Assembly (NCBI RefSeq): GCF_000153345.1
Contig: NZ_CH724127.1
Location: forward strand, 596,287 to 660,286
Direction: 5' to 3'
From: Neptuniibacter caesariensis
GTDB taxonomy: Bacteria > Pseudomonadota > Gammaproteobacteria > Pseudomonadales > Balneatricaceae
Length of the DNA stretch: 64,000 nt
Position numbers and translations under genes: made by a program. Positions 8,337-17,713 of the stretch are shown here, piece after piece. The notes beneath the pieces were generated by a model. The model saw only the letters and a list, made by a program, of their open reading frames with translations. It did not search any database and was not told the DNA's origin. Every line of letters starts with the position of its first letter. The stretch's first letter is position 1.

Positions 8337-10169
8337 ATGTTGACGCTGAGAAAGAAGATCTTCATCTGGCTGTTACCGCTTGCGATATCTATTTTGCTGT
8401 TCGCCTATGCCTACTATAAAGCGCGTGAAGCGGTAATTGTTGAGCACATCTTACAAATCACAGAACTGAGTGCGGCGGTTGGAGAGAGGGAAATAGGTCA
8501 CTATCTGACGTTGCGGGAAAGTGAGTTCAAGTTGATGGAATCGGCTATGGACCTCTGCCTCAGGCCGCATGCTGGTTTAGAAGAGGCCAGCCAGAACGCG
8601 CTACGTTTCGCTAGTGGCTTTTCAGCCATAGTGGTTTCGGACGCTTACGGTGAAGTTATTCATACCGAGTTATCTTCCAATCAAAGTAACCAATATGTTC
8701 TTCGTAAAAATATAATCGGTCGTGAGGCTTTCGCTCGTTTGGACTTTTTAGAGGTGGAACATCGCTTTGATGAGTGGAAGCGAAAACTACCCGATCTAAG
8801 AAGGAAAAAGCGGGATCTGTTATCTGAAGTACAGCAGCTAAAAAATCGTGGCGAAGTTAATTCAATTCGTTATAGAGATATCCAGAGACAGCTCTTCGAT
8901 ATGCGAGCATTACTGAAGTCTCCCCATGCGGTTGTTACGCTGTCAGGTTATGAGTTAAGCAATGCTTTGGGTTTACCTTTTTCGGGCGATACTTTCCTGT
9001 TTACTAAACCATTACAAAACTGTGAGAACCAGTTGCTTGGCTATTACACGGCTTATCTGGATCGAACTCAATTAGAAGATCAAATATTTACGATCAAGAA
9101 CCGCTTGATTGACAATGGTTTGAAGCGGGCTGAAGTTGCGTTAATCGATAATAACGAACAGCGGTTTATCACGGATATTCGTTTGATTGATCAGGAAAAG
9201 TTTAGAAAAAGCCATCAATCTTTGATTGATTCCCCGGTTATGAACCCTTTTTTTTCGGGGATAGTCGTTAAGCGAAACATTGAGTTCTCTAAGTCTTTGA
9301 TGGAAAACTCGCATCTTCACAATGATACTGAACGCTTTCATAGTTTGGCCGAAAAAGTTTGGGCTGAACGCTCAAAAGGCATCAGTCTGTTAGTGTTTAT
9401 ATCTGACCAAGAGATAAAGAAACTTTGTGATCAACTCATGCAGGAAGTGCTTTTCTGGAGCGCTTTACTGATCGCAATCTTTGCCGCATTAGTAACTTTA
9501 CTGTCTCGGCACATTGTCGAACCTATTCTAAGTCTAAAAGAGCATGCTACTGCGCTGGCTGAGGGAAAGCGACAGAAAATCTCTGCCATGACTCAGAGAG
9601 GAGATGAGATTGGATTACTGGCTGAATCATTTGACCGTATGGCTGCAGCAGTCGAGACCAAAGAAAAAGTGCTCACTGAGATGGCTAGTCATGATCCTCT
9701 TACAGGTTGCCTGAACCGTCGAGCGCTGTTCTCAGCTGCCAGGGAGGAACTGCGAAGGGCCAGTCGAAGCGGTTCTAAATTATGTGTGTGCCTTATGGAC
9801 CTTGACTATTTCAAGCGGATTAATGATCGATTCGGCCACCAAGTGGGTGACAATGTCTTACGAGAGTTCAGTTCAGTGGTGAACAGTTGCCTGCGTGTTG
9901 AAGATAAGTTTGGCCGGATTGGCGGAGAAGAATTTGCGGTCTTACTCATAGGAAGCGGGCTTGAGTCTGCGGTTGAAGTCGCTGAGCGTATCCGAATGGA
10001 GGTCATGAAAATTGCCCTTCAGGGTATTGAACATGAAGATCTGGAAGTCACTGTGAGTATCGGGGTTAGTGAGTGGGCGGAAGTCGAACCTTTCGAGCAA
10101 GCTTTATCCAGAGCGGATGAGAAAATGTATAAAGCGAAAAATATGGGGCGTAATCAGGTACAAAGCTGA
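8337..10169 (+). CDS. Membrane-bound diguanylate cyclase with periplasmic sensor, HAMP and GGDEF
   Basis: 610 residues. A membrane segment at about 8-26, a large periplasmic region (about 27-365) with a predicted coiled coil near 155-190, a second membrane segment at about 367-390, HAMP (about 390-442) and GGDEF (about 450-608). The active-site signature is GGEEF and the inhibitory site RVED sits exactly five residues before it, so it should be an active, product-inhibited cyclase making c-di-GMP from two GTP. Its ATG directly follows the binding-lipoprotein stop. The layout is analogous to periplasmic binding protein/GGDEF pairs such as NspS-MbaA of Vibrio; the specific ligand is unknown. 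Confidence 0.92.
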   Translation: MLTLRKKIFIWLLPLAISILLFAYAYYKAREAVIVEHILQITELSAAVGEREIGHYLTLRESEFKLMESAMDLCLRPHAGLEEASQNALRFASGFSAIVVSDAYGEVIHTELSSNQSNQYVLRKNIIGREAFARLDFLEVEHRFDEWKRKLPDLRRKKRDLLSEVQQLKNRGEVNSIRYRDIQRQLFDMRALLKSPHAVVTLSGYELSNALGLPFSGDTFLFTKPLQNCENQLLGYYTAYLDRTQLEDQIFTIKNRLIDNGLKRAEVALIDNNEQRFITDIRLIDQEKFRKSHQSLIDSPVMNPFFSGIVVKRNIEFSKSLMENSHLHNDTERFHSLAEKVWAERSKGISLLVFISDQEIKKLCDQLMQEVLFWSALLIAIFAALVTLLSRHIVEPILSLKEHATALAEGKRQKISAMTQRGDEIGLLAESFDRMAAAVETKEKVLTEMASHDPLTGCLNRRALFSAAREELRRASRSGSKLCVCLMDLDYFKRINDRFGHQVGDNVLREFSSVVNSCLRVEDKFGRIGGEEFAVLLIGSGLESAVEVAERIRMEVMKIALQGIEHEDLEVTVSIGVSEWAEVEPFEQALSRADEKMYKAKNMGRNQVQS

Positions 10170-10197
10170 CTGGAGTAGGCTAACTGCTCCAGTCAGC
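10165..10197. terminator. Hairpin at the end of the diguanylate cyclase gene
   Basis: Eleven-base perfect stem GCTGACTGGAG/CTCCAGTCAGC with an 11-base loop; the first arm includes the stop codon. It lies between convergent genes and lacks a T run, so it is a probable but non-classical terminator or mRNA-end stabiliser. Confidence 0.5.
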
Positions 10198-10204
10198 GAT
10201 AGGT

Positions 10205-11020
10205 TTAAATATCCAGTTCTGTCCAGATAGGCGCATGGTCAGAAGGTTTTTCCATACCGCGAAGTTCATAGTCAACGCCGGCATCAGCACATTTTTCCAA
10301 TAAAGGGGCTGTCAGCAGAATCCCATCGATACGCAGGCCTCGTCTAGGCTCTGCTTCAAACCCGCGTGAACGGTAATCAAACCAGCTAAATACCTGGTCT
10401 TCGTCAGGGTTAAGGTGGCGGAAACTATCGGTTAATCCCCAGCCAGTTAGTTTTGCATACCACTCGCGCTCTTCTGGCTGGAAGCTGGCTTTGCCGGTTT
10501 TTAGCCAGCGTTTGCGGTTCGGCTCACCAATACCAATATCTTTATCTTCAGGCGAGATATTCAGATCGCCCATGACTACGATGTTTTGATCAGCGCTGCA
10601 GTGCTCTTCAAGATGTGCCTGAAGATCCGCATAGAATTTGCGCTTAGCAGGGAATTTAACCTCATGGTCAACACTTTCTCCCTGTGGGAAGTAACCATTC
10701 ATAACACGTACTGTATTACCTGAATCGGTTTCGTAATCACCCATAATCATGCGGCGTTGAGCATCTTCTTCGTCTGTCAGGTAGCCTTTTTGTACGTTAG
10801 TGAGAGGCTTTTTCGAAATCAGGCAAACACCGTAATGGCCTTTTTGGCCGTGTATCTCAACGTGATAGCCCATTGCTTCGACATCTGTCAGGGGAAATGC
10901 TTCGTCGTGTACCTTGGTTTCCTGAAGACCGATCACGTCCGGCTGATATTTATCGATTACCGCCTGAAGTTGGTGTAGGCGGGAGCGAAGTCCATTTACA
11001 TTGAAGCAGATCAGTTTCAT
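10205..11020 (-). CDS. xthA: Exodeoxyribonuclease III
   Basis: 271 residues, full length for the XthA type of the exonuclease-endonuclease-phosphatase family. Visible are the N-terminal [10 protein letters not shown], the metal-binding GLQETK, the catalytic [13 protein letters not shown] and the C-terminal SDHAPIW with the active-site histidine. The enzyme cleaves at abasic sites and degrades 3' ends in base excision repair in the cytoplasm. AGGAAT precedes the ATG. It is divergent from gor across about 175 bp, so the two may share an oxidative-stress control region. Confidence 0.95.
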   Translation of the reverse strand: MKLICFNVNGLRSRLHQLQAVIDKYQPDVIGLQETKVHDEAFPLTDVEAMGYHVEIHGQKGHYGVCLISKKPLTNVQKGYLTDEEDAQRRMIMGDYETDSGNTVRVMNGYFPQGESVDHEVKFPAKRKFYADLQAHLEEHCSADQNIVVMGDLNISPEDKDIGIGEPNRKRWLKTGKASFQPEEREWYAKLTGWGLTDSFRHLNPDEDQVFSWFDYRSRGFEAEPRRGLRIDGILLTAPLLEKCADAGVDYELRGMEKPSDHAPIWTELDI

Positions 11021-11195
11021 GACTAAGGATTCCTGGTGAAAATAAAAAACGCATTCTAGTGAACAAAGCTACACTTTCATACTCATAATGGATTAGTAAA
11101 ACCTATTGGGGTATTTAAGTTTCTTAATTGGTACCCATAATAAGGTTTAAGTAGAGTTGCTCTATCAACAAGTTTCACAAGATAAGGAGCCGGAT

Positions 11196-12554
11196 GTGGC
11201 GGAATATGATTTTGATCTGTTTGTAATTGGTGCTGGTTCTGGCGGTGTGCGTGCAGCGCGTATGGCGGCAGGTATGGGCGTTAAAGTTGCTATTGCTGAA
11301 GATCGCCATCTGGGTGGGACTTGTGTGAATGTTGGTTGTGTACCGAAGAAACTGTTTGTCTATGCTTCTCATTATGCCGAGAGCTTTGAGGAAGCAGCAG
11401 GTTTTGGCCTGACGCATAACGGAGTGAATTTTGATTGGCCAACGCTGCGTGACAACAAAACTAAAGAGATTGAGCGCCTAAACGGTATCTATCAGAACCT
11501 GTTGGTTAATTCCGGTTGTGAACTGATTAACGGCCGAGCTGTGCTGGTTGATCCCCATACGGTTGCGGTAGGTGACAAACAGTACACGGCGGAACGTATT
11601 CTTGTTGCTGTGGGTGGCTGGCCAAATATTCCAGACATCCCGGGTAAAGAGCATATCATCAGCTCTAACGAAGTGTTTTATCTTGAAGAATTCCCTAAGC
11701 GCGCGCTTGTTGTTGGGGGCGGTTATATCGCTGTAGAGTTTGCCGGTATCTTTGCAGGTTTAGGTGCTGAAACGAAATTGGCATATCGTGGTGATCTCTT
11801 CTTGCGTGGTTTCGATCGTGAGATTCGTGAATTTACAGCGCAGGAAGTAGCTAAAAAGGGTGTGGATCTGCTGTTCAATAACAATATTGAGTCTATTGAA
11901 AAGCAGAGTGATGGTTCCTACCTGGCGAAGATGACAGATGGCTCGACGATCGAGACTGATCTGATTATGTATGCGACGGGCCGGAATCCTAAAGTGGAAG
12001 GTCTGGGACTTGAAGCGGTAGGTATCGAACAGGGCAAGAATGGTGCGATCGTCGTTAATGATGATTTCCAGACCAATGTCCCTTCTGTTTATGCTGTAGG
12101 TGATGTGATTGATCGTGTTCAGCTGACACCGGTTGCGCTTGCTGAGGGTATGGCTCTGGTACGTAATCTGTATGCGGGCATGAATCAGAAAGTTGATTAT
12201 GATCTGATTCCAACGGCGGTTTTCTGCCAGCCTAATATTGGTACTGTAGGGTTGAGCGAAGAACAGGCTCGTGAACAGTATGAGAATATCGAAGTTTATA
12301 AATCTGAATTCCGTGCAATGAAGCATACGATCAGTGGTAGTGAAGAACGTACCTTTATGAAGATGCTGGTGGATGCAGATTCCCGAAAAGTCTTGGGCGT
12401 ACATATGGTAGGCCCTGATGCGGGAGAGATCATTCAGGGTATCGGTATCGCTTTGAAAGCCGGAGCCACTAAAGAGGTGTTCGATTCAACTATTGGTATC
12501 CACCCTACGGCGGCTGAAGAGTTCGTTACAATGCGTGAGCCAAGTTCAAATTAA
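11196..12554 (+). CDS. gor: Glutathione-disulfide reductase
   Basis: 452 residues from GTG 11196, chosen because AAGGAG lies six bases upstream and the protein then begins just before the FAD-binding FVIGAGSGG. The redox pair is in [13 protein letters not shown], the NAD(P) domain has [12 protein letters not shown] followed by arginines typical of NADPH preference ([12 protein letters not shown]), and the second FAD site is YAVGDV. The C-terminal HPTAAEE carries the catalytic histidine. It reduces oxidised glutathione with NADPH in the cytosol. A strong terminator follows 26 bp downstream. Confidence 0.95.
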   Translation: MAEYDFDLFVIGAGSGGVRAARMAAGMGVKVAIAEDRHLGGTCVNVGCVPKKLFVYASHYAESFEEAAGFGLTHNGVNFDWPTLRDNKTKEIERLNGIYQNLLVNSGCELINGRAVLVDPHTVAVGDKQYTAERILVAVGGWPNIPDIPGKEHIISSNEVFYLEEFPKRALVVGGGYIAVEFAGIFAGLGAETKLAYRGDLFLRGFDREIREFTAQEVAKKGVDLLFNNNIESIEKQSDGSYLAKMTDGSTIETDLIMYATGRNPKVEGLGLEAVGIEQGKNGAIVVNDDFQTNVPSVYAVGDVIDRVQLTPVALAEGMALVRNLYAGMNQKVDYDLIPTAVFCQPNIGTVGLSEEQAREQYENIEVYKSEFRAMKHTISGSEERTFMKMLVDADSRKVLGVHMVGPDAGEIIQGIGIALKAGATKEVFDSTIGIHPTAAEEFVTMREPSSN

Positions 12555-12580
12555 CTCACCGTTTTATTAAGCTTAAAATG

Positions 12581-12602
12581 GGCCCGCGCAGCGGGCCTTT
12601 TT
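12581..12602 (+). terminator. Rho-independent terminator of gor
   Basis: GC-only stem GGCCCGC/GCGGGCC with a three-base loop GCA followed by TTTTT. It lies just before the stop codon of the convergent MerR-methyltransferase gene. Confidence 0.9.
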
Positions 12603-13788
12603 ATTGTTTTCGTAATAACAAACATTGGTACCCAAACTGCCCAGCGTATTGCTCAAACATATCGATTTCGGCATCGCTGTCGTCATAGGCCCGGTGTTCT
12701 CCACGTTTGCCCCTGAGTATCTGAAGCTGGTTGCGCATGTCCTGATGAAAGCTGTCCCATGCAGACTGAGGTAGCGTTTTACTAACGATTAACTCAAAGC
12801 CAGCTTGTTGGGCTTGTTGTTCTCGGGTTGCGACATTACTCATTTCGGGGTAAGCGTCTTGCCAGAAGTGCTGCGGTTCCGGATCCGGTTTATCGGTCAG
12901 CCAGCACATCTCAGTGATGAATAGATAGCCATCATCACTGAGTAAGGGCTTCCAGGTTTTTAACGCATTAGTAAAGCCCATAATGTAGGCACTCCCTTCT
13001 GACCAGATAAGATCAAACTGCTTTTCTTTAAAGGGTGGGGAGAGCATGCTGGCGTCTATAACAGATACCCGATCTTCTAATCTTTCCGATTTAACCCATT
13101 TGCTAAGCTGATCAAGAAAGGTTTTAGCGTTATCGAGTGCAGTGATATTCGCGTTCAGATGTTCAACCAGGAACTGGGTGCCGGCACCTGTGCCAGAGCC
13201 CATGTCCAGGATAGACTTAATCTGTTCGTGGCTATCGATGTGTGAAAGTATTTCCAGATTTAAGGTGCTATCCCCTGGGCCCTGGCGCCTCATGTTGAGA
13301 AATAGCTCGTAAAAGCGTTCGGTATAGTCGTCATTGCCAGTCATATCTTTGGATATCCATCGAATTTGTAATGCTTGTAGTTCACTGAAACCCTGAGTTT
13401 TAAGCCAATTAAAATAAGTTTCGGGGGTTTGCCTTTCGAAATTTTGCTGCCAGTTACGGCTCTTTTCGCTGCTGCTTACACCAGATAATGCCTGTAGAAT
13501 TGAATAGGCTTGTTCTAGTCTGTTTATCTGCTCAGCTAAAGAGGATAAACGTTCATGCATTTGGCCAGGAGTTAGCTTTCCTTGAAGGCATGACAGGCTT
13601 TCAGAAAGGCTTAAACCACCCGCTTGTAACAGTTTAATAGCGCGGAGCTTATCTATTTCAGATTGGGGGAACAGTCGATAATTATTCGCAGGGTTTCTAA
13701 CCGCAGTGATAAGCCCTCGACGTTCATAATAGAGAAGTGTCGATCGACTAATATCGAGGGTTTCACAGACCTGAAAAACAGTAAACAT
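12601..13788 (-). CDS. MerR-type regulator fused to a SAM-dependent methyltransferase
   Basis: 395 residues with two unlike halves. Residues 1-70 are a MerR winged helix (VCETLDISRSTLLYYERRGL, then NNYRLFPQSEIDKL), 75-110 a coiled coil, and about 155-390 a class I methyltransferase with the SAM motif ILDMGSGTGAG, the acidic ITALDNA and the WSEGSAYIMGF region. An HTH normally reads a small ligand through its C-terminal part; here that part is an enzyme. An inverted repeat in the promoter suggests autoregulation. No strong ribosome binding site precedes the ATG. Domains are clear; the methyl acceptor and targets are unknown. Confidence 0.88.
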   Translation of the reverse strand: MFTVFQVCETLDISRSTLLYYERRGLITAVRNPANNYRLFPQSEIDKLRAIKLLQAGGLSLSESLSCLQGKLTPGQMHERLSSLAEQINRLEQAYSILQALSGVSSSEKSRNWQQNFERQTPETYFNWLKTQGFSELQALQIRWISKDMTGNDDYTERFYELFLNMRRQGPGDSTLNLEILSHIDSHEQIKSILDMGSGTGAGTQFLVEHLNANITALDNAKTFLDQLSKWVKSERLEDRVSVIDASMLSPPFKEKQFDLIWSEGSAYIMGFTNALKTWKPLLSDDGYLFITEMCWLTDKPDPEPQHFWQDAYPEMSNVATREQQAQQAGFELIVSKTLPQSAWDSFHQDMRNQLQILRGKRGEHRAYDDSDAEIDMFEQYAGQFGYQCLLLRKQ

Positions 13789-13801
13789 ACAATGGCCATA
13801 G

Positions 13802-13823
13802 TTAAGTTCGATAACTAACTTAA
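13802..13823 (-). promoter_or_regulatory. Candidate operator of the MerR-methyltransferase gene
   Basis: Inverted repeat TTAAGTT/AACTTAA with an eight-base spacer, 14 bp upstream of the start codon. MerR regulators bind dyads within long promoter spacers, so autoregulation is likely; this is an inference from position and symmetry only. Confidence 0.5.
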
Positions 13824-13866
13824 ACTATGAACCATTAGACAGGTCAACAGATAGATCAAATAATGC

Positions 13867-14508
13867 TTATTCCTGGATTATCTGGGCTATCTCTTTGGCG
13901 ATAGCTTCACCCAGTGTTTGGTGCTGTGGAGGGTCTAAATGGATACCGTCGACAACGCTTGCATCAGTTACCGAAGATGAATCGAAAAAGTTGCAGTTGT
14001 GCTCCTGGCATATCTGTTTCAATAGGTCACTATGCCCCTCAGCTCTGAGTTCTGCCTTTTGGAATTTATGTGCGATAGGTCCTTTAGGTTTGACCATTTT
14101 AGGTGGGGCGATAACCATAATTTCCGGAATGGGCATGCCGGGTTCGATGGGGGCCTGACGAACGATATTGATCAGTTTTGCCATGCCTTGAGCTGATAAC
14201 CAAGCATCATTGTTATGGGTGTTTTGGAAATCGTTAGTACCTAGCATTAGTACAACGAGCCTTAATGGTGAGTGCATCTCTATTACCTGAGCGAGATGCT
14301 CTGAACCATCGCGGCCCGGTTTGAATGGATCACTCCAGGTGGTTCGGCGACCATTCAGGCAGTTCTCAAGAATACGTACATTCATACCCAGAGCACGGAG
14401 ACCATTTTCACATACCCCTGGCCAGCGTTGCTCAAATGTTAGGCGCTTTCGGGTATCCGGAATAATGCCCCAGGTTAAGCTGTCTGAATAAACGAGAATC
14501 TGTTCCAT
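13867..14508 (-). CDS. SGNH/GDSL-type esterase or thioesterase
   Basis: 213 residues, no signal peptide, so cytoplasmic. Block I is VYSDSLTWG with the nucleophilic Ser9, block III is LMLGTNDFQ, and block V is DGIHLDPPQH with the catalytic Asp and His. This matches the arylesterase/TesA-like SGNH family that hydrolyses small esters or acyl thioesters. GGAGG stands upstream of the ATG. It lies between the MerR fusion and a chromate-type transporter on the same strand, with no functional link visible. Substrate unknown. Confidence 0.9.
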   Translation of the reverse strand: MEQILVYSDSLTWGIIPDTRKRLTFEQRWPGVCENGLRALGMNVRILENCLNGRRTTWSDPFKPGRDGSEHLAQVIEMHSPLRLVVLMLGTNDFQNTHNNDAWLSAQGMAKLINIVRQAPIEPGMPIPEIMVIAPPKMVKPKGPIAHKFQKAELRAEGHSDLLKQICQEHNCNFFDSSSVTDASVVDGIHLDPPQHQTLGEAIAKEIAQIIQE

Positions 14509-14552
14509 GATTAAATATCCTCCGCTTTAGAGGTTTTATCATAGTGGCTGAC

Positions 14553-15695
14553 TCAGATGCAAAGCCAGCCTGCAAGTGCGAACGCTGATACAAGCAGCAG
14601 AATGGGAGGTTTAAATTTTTGCAGAATAAAGAAACCTATCACAACCAGGGCCATATCTTGACCGGATGAAACCCCGCTGACGAATACTGGCTGGTAAAGG
14701 GCTGAAAGCAATAGCCCCACAACGGCCGCGTTGATTCCCCATACCGCGCCGGCTACTTTAGGTCGGGTTGCAAGAGATTCCCATGCGCCTTGCAGGCTGA
14801 GAACCAATAGAAAGCCTGGCAGGAATACGCCAAGTGTCGCAACGAGCGCACCTAACAGGGCAAAATCTTTTTGCAGATCGGCCCCCAGGAAGGTTGCTAA
14901 TGTAAACATAGGCCCCGGAATCGCTTGAGCAGCGGCGTAGCCTAATAGAAAACGATTAGGATCAACTGCTTCTCCCAGAGTTTGTTGGAGTAGTGGCAGT
15001 ACAACATGCCCGCCACCAAAAACCAGGCTCCCTGCCTGGTAGAAAGCAGAGAACAGTGCGGCCCAATCTGAAACAAGCGCAACAACCGGCAAACCAATGA
15101 ATAGCACTACAAAGATAAGCAGCGGGATTTTAGCTGGTTTGGTCGTATTGTTAGTGTCTGTACTTGAATCTGATTTCTTTAACCAAATTCCCAAGAGTGC
15201 GGCAATAATTAATACCCAAAATTGCGTCCACAGCGATGGTGCTATTAGTAATGCGCAGGCAGTTAGTATCGCGATGCTGAGCGTCCGGTTATCCTGACAA
15301 AAACTGCGCTGCATACTCAGTGTCGCATCGGCAACGACAACTACTGCCAATAGTTTCAGTCCATGGACCGCTCCCGACAGGGGGGAGCCGCTTTCAGTAT
15401 CGCTTGTTGCCAGGAAATATAGGATCAGAAAGGAGGGTAGGGTAAAGCCAACGAAGGCTGCTATACCGCCAGCTAAACCGGCCTGTCTTAATCCAAGTGC
15501 AAACCCTACCTGGCTTGAACCCGGGCCGGGTAGAAACTGACTGAGTGAGATAAGGCGGGCGTAGGCATCTTGTTCAATCCACTTTAAGTCCTGAACAAAG
15601 GTCTTCTGAAAATAACCAAGGTGTGCGGCAGGTCCACCAAAGCTGGTACAGCCCAGCAACAGAAATCGCCAGAAAACTTCAAAAGCTCGCTGCAT
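14553..15695 (-). CDS. Chromate transporter family (ChrA-like) protein
   Basis: 380 residues with two homologous hydrophobic halves (about 1-170 and 195-378), the long-chain ChrA architecture. Signatures are CTSFGGPAAHLGYF and LSQFLPGPGSSQVGFALG in the first half, and SLVFGGGHVVLPLLQ and AIPGPMFTLATFLG in the second. Family members export chromate across the inner membrane; many have no proven substrate. No chromate regulator (ChrB) or reductase accompanies it, so chromate itself is not assured. Confidence 0.9.
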   Translation of the reverse strand: MQRAFEVFWRFLLLGCTSFGGPAAHLGYFQKTFVQDLKWIEQDAYARLISLSQFLPGPGSSQVGFALGLRQAGLAGGIAAFVGFTLPSFLILYFLATSDTESGSPLSGAVHGLKLLAVVVVADATLSMQRSFCQDNRTLSIAILTACALLIAPSLWTQFWVLIIAALLGIWLKKSDSSTDTNNTTKPAKIPLLIFVVLFIGLPVVALVSDWAALFSAFYQAGSLVFGGGHVVLPLLQQTLGEAVDPNRFLLGYAAAQAIPGPMFTLATFLGADLQKDFALLGALVATLGVFLPGFLLVLSLQGAWESLATRPKVAGAVWGINAAVVGLLLSALYQPVFVSGVSSGQDMALVVIGFFILQKFKPPILLLVSAFALAGWLCI

Positions 15696-15754
15696 TCTAT
15701 CTACCCGTTTTCGTTAAAAATAGCGCAGATTAAGACAAAACTGTTACAAGGTGG

Positions 15755-17014
15755 TTACGCAGTTTGATCAGATTCCAGCTTGTTTTTTGCCTCAATCCAT
15801 TGCGACATATACTGTGTGCTCTTAAGGCTATGGTGGTTAAGCATCTGCCCCATAAAATTGTTTAAGCGGTGTTGCTGCAGATTATTTTTAATTGCCTCAA
15901 TTCTGTTAATCAGCATAGGTCCTGTCATCGAGCCATCATAGCGGGCTGACAAAACTGTACGGCTATAGCTGTTAGCTTCTTCCCAGGCTGTTTGGTTACT
16001 GTACAGTGAAACGGCTGCCTGAATAAACGCTTCATCGGTATCGGCAACCTTGCCAGGCCAATGCTGTTCATCGTCGAGCATCCCCTCACTGCCGATAGCG
16101 GTTGTGACACTTGGCGTTTGGCAAACCATTGCATCCAGTAGCTTACCTTTTATTCCAGCCCCGAAGCGCAGCGGCGCTAAACAAACTTTGGCTGAACTTA
16201 TAACCTGATAGGCTCTGTCCGCCCATCCTTTGATAAGAAACCCGGTTTTGGGGTTATGCAAAGCCGTTGCTTTTGGGGGAGGATAAGCGCCCCAGATGTG
16301 AAGCTCTGCTTCAGGGTGGCCTTGCTCTTTTAAACGTTTACGTACCTCAGGCCAGAGTTTTTGCATCTGTAGGACTGAATCCCAGTTAGGGGCGTGCCTG
16401 AAGTTACCGATCATCATAAAGTGCTGGCGATCAGCATAGCCAGGGCAATGCTCCGGGAGTTTTGCAAGATCGAGAAGAAAAGGTTGATGATGAATGATCG
16501 CTGCCGGCACTTTGAATTTTTGTTGTAACAGATCAAATTCAAAATCAGAGATAATCAGGGAAAGGTCGCAACGAAAGATCGCCGCGATTTCTCGTTTTGC
16601 AAGGTCGGAGAGCAGGTCGCCATCTTCCATTTTCCGCTCTTTCTTGATCGCATGATGTCGGGCATTGCGTAAGCATTGCAGATCTTCAGTATCTAAGATC
16701 CTCAGCGCTTCAGGGCAGCACTTTTCAACTCGCCAGCCAAACTGCTCCTCCATCATGAAACGGTCAAACATGACAATGTCAGGCTGTAGTTCAGTGACAT
16801 ACTGGTCAAAACTGCTGCAGTTCAGCGCAATAGGATGATAGCTGATTCCTTCATCCTGAAGGTCTATCATATGCTCGGTTTTCTGTGCCGGGCTGGCAAA
16901 ATTGACCCGCCAGCCTTGCTGACGAAAAAGCCTGAGTAGCGAGGTCATATGGTAGCCCGCAGCTGAGGAGTTGGGTTCCGGCCATACATAACCAATTACC
17001 AGCACAGAGAGCAT
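15755..17014 (-). CDS. Glycosyltransferase family 4-like protein
   Basis: 419 residues with a GT-B layout. The N-terminal half starts LSVLVIGYVWPEPNSSAAG, the usual acceptor-side beginning, and the C-terminal half has MMIGNFRHAPNWDSV, a donor-binding HIWGAYPPPK and LAPLRFGAGIKGKLLDAM, the nucleotide-sugar motif with an acidic residue in place of the EX7E ends. The last 60 residues are an extra helical tail. It is alone, not in a polysaccharide cluster, so its acceptor cannot be inferred. No membrane segment is seen; cytosolic or peripheral. Confidence 0.82.
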   Translation of the reverse strand: MLSVLVIGYVWPEPNSSAAGYHMTSLLRLFRQQGWRVNFASPAQKTEHMIDLQDEGISYHPIALNCSSFDQYVTELQPDIVMFDRFMMEEQFGWRVEKCCPEALRILDTEDLQCLRNARHHAIKKERKMEDGDLLSDLAKREIAAIFRCDLSLIISDFEFDLLQQKFKVPAAIIHHQPFLLDLAKLPEHCPGYADRQHFMMIGNFRHAPNWDSVLQMQKLWPEVRKRLKEQGHPEAELHIWGAYPPPKATALHNPKTGFLIKGWADRAYQVISSAKVCLAPLRFGAGIKGKLLDAMVCQTPSVTTAIGSEGMLDDEQHWPGKVADTDEAFIQAAVSLYSNQTAWEEANSYSRTVLSARYDGSMTGPMLINRIEAIKNNLQQHRLNNFMGQMLNHHSLKSTQYMSQWIEAKNKLESDQTA

Positions 17015-17121
17015 ATTAAGGACCTGATCAATTAAAGCGGACTATTTTACCTACTATGGGGCAGCTTTCTACAAGTTGTCATCTTAGTCTGTTTAGATTG
17101 TTTCTCTGCATAGGAGGCAAT

Positions 17122-17655
17122 ATGACATTGAAAGACCATTTCGAGCTTATGGCTCAATACAATCAATGGATGAATGAGAGTCTGTATGAAGCAGTTTCTG
17201 AACTGTCGGCAGCATCTTTGGAAAAAGATGAAGGCGCGTTTTTTGGTTCAATATCGGGCACCCTGAATCATGTGATGGTGGGGGATATTATCTGGCTCAA
17301 GCGCTTTGCTGAGCACCCTGCGGGCTATGCTGCTTTGACCACAGTAAAGGCTATGCCTCAACCCCAAGGTCTCGGGGCTACTCTGCATTCTGATTTTGAC
17401 GATCTGCGAAATGCTCGCTACTTATTGGATCGTACGATAATAGAGTTTTGTGATCAGATAGAAGTTTATGATCTGAATCTCCCCTTAGCTTACTGCAATA
17501 TGCAGGGTTACAAGTTTGAGAAGCGTTTTGGTTATCTGCTCCAGCATTTTTTTAACCATCAAACTCATCACCGCGGACAGGTGACTACGCTTCTGAGCCA
17601 AAAGGGAATGGATTTGGCGATTACTGATCTATTGGCCGTGATACCTGAAGCATGA
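17122..17655 (+). CDS. DinB family protein
   Basis: 177 residues from ATG 17122, which has AGGAGG seven bases upstream; the open frame extends 22 codons further upstream without support. The four-helix DinB/YfiT fold is indicated by MAQYNQWMNESLY, GTLNHVMVGDIIW (first metal histidine) and FNHQTHHRGQVTTLLS (second and third metal histidines). Members are metal-binding enzymes, often thiol-dependent transferases or hydrolases. Divergent from the glycosyltransferase gene and followed by the DUF1835 gene 58 bp later; a common transcript is possible. Function unknown. Confidence 0.88.
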   Translation: MTLKDHFELMAQYNQWMNESLYEAVSELSAASLEKDEGAFFGSISGTLNHVMVGDIIWLKRFAEHPAGYAALTTVKAMPQPQGLGATLHSDFDDLRNARYLLDRTIIEFCDQIEVYDLNLPLAYCNMQGYKFEKRFGYLLQHFFNHQTHHRGQVTTLLSQKGMDLAITDLLAVIPEA

Positions 17656-17713
17656 CCTGACCGGGGTAAAAGCGTATTCTTGAGCAAAGGATGATTGATA
17701 CCAGGAGTTGAAG

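Noticed and set aside
11760-12404. Long 214-codon minus-strand frame inside gor
   Set aside because: Antisense shadow of the well-conserved glutathione reductase; composition is low-complexity Ile/Thr-rich as expected for such frames.
14553-15695. Chromate resistance operon
   Set aside because: Only a ChrA-like transporter is present; no chrB or reductase neighbours, so a chromate function is not claimed.
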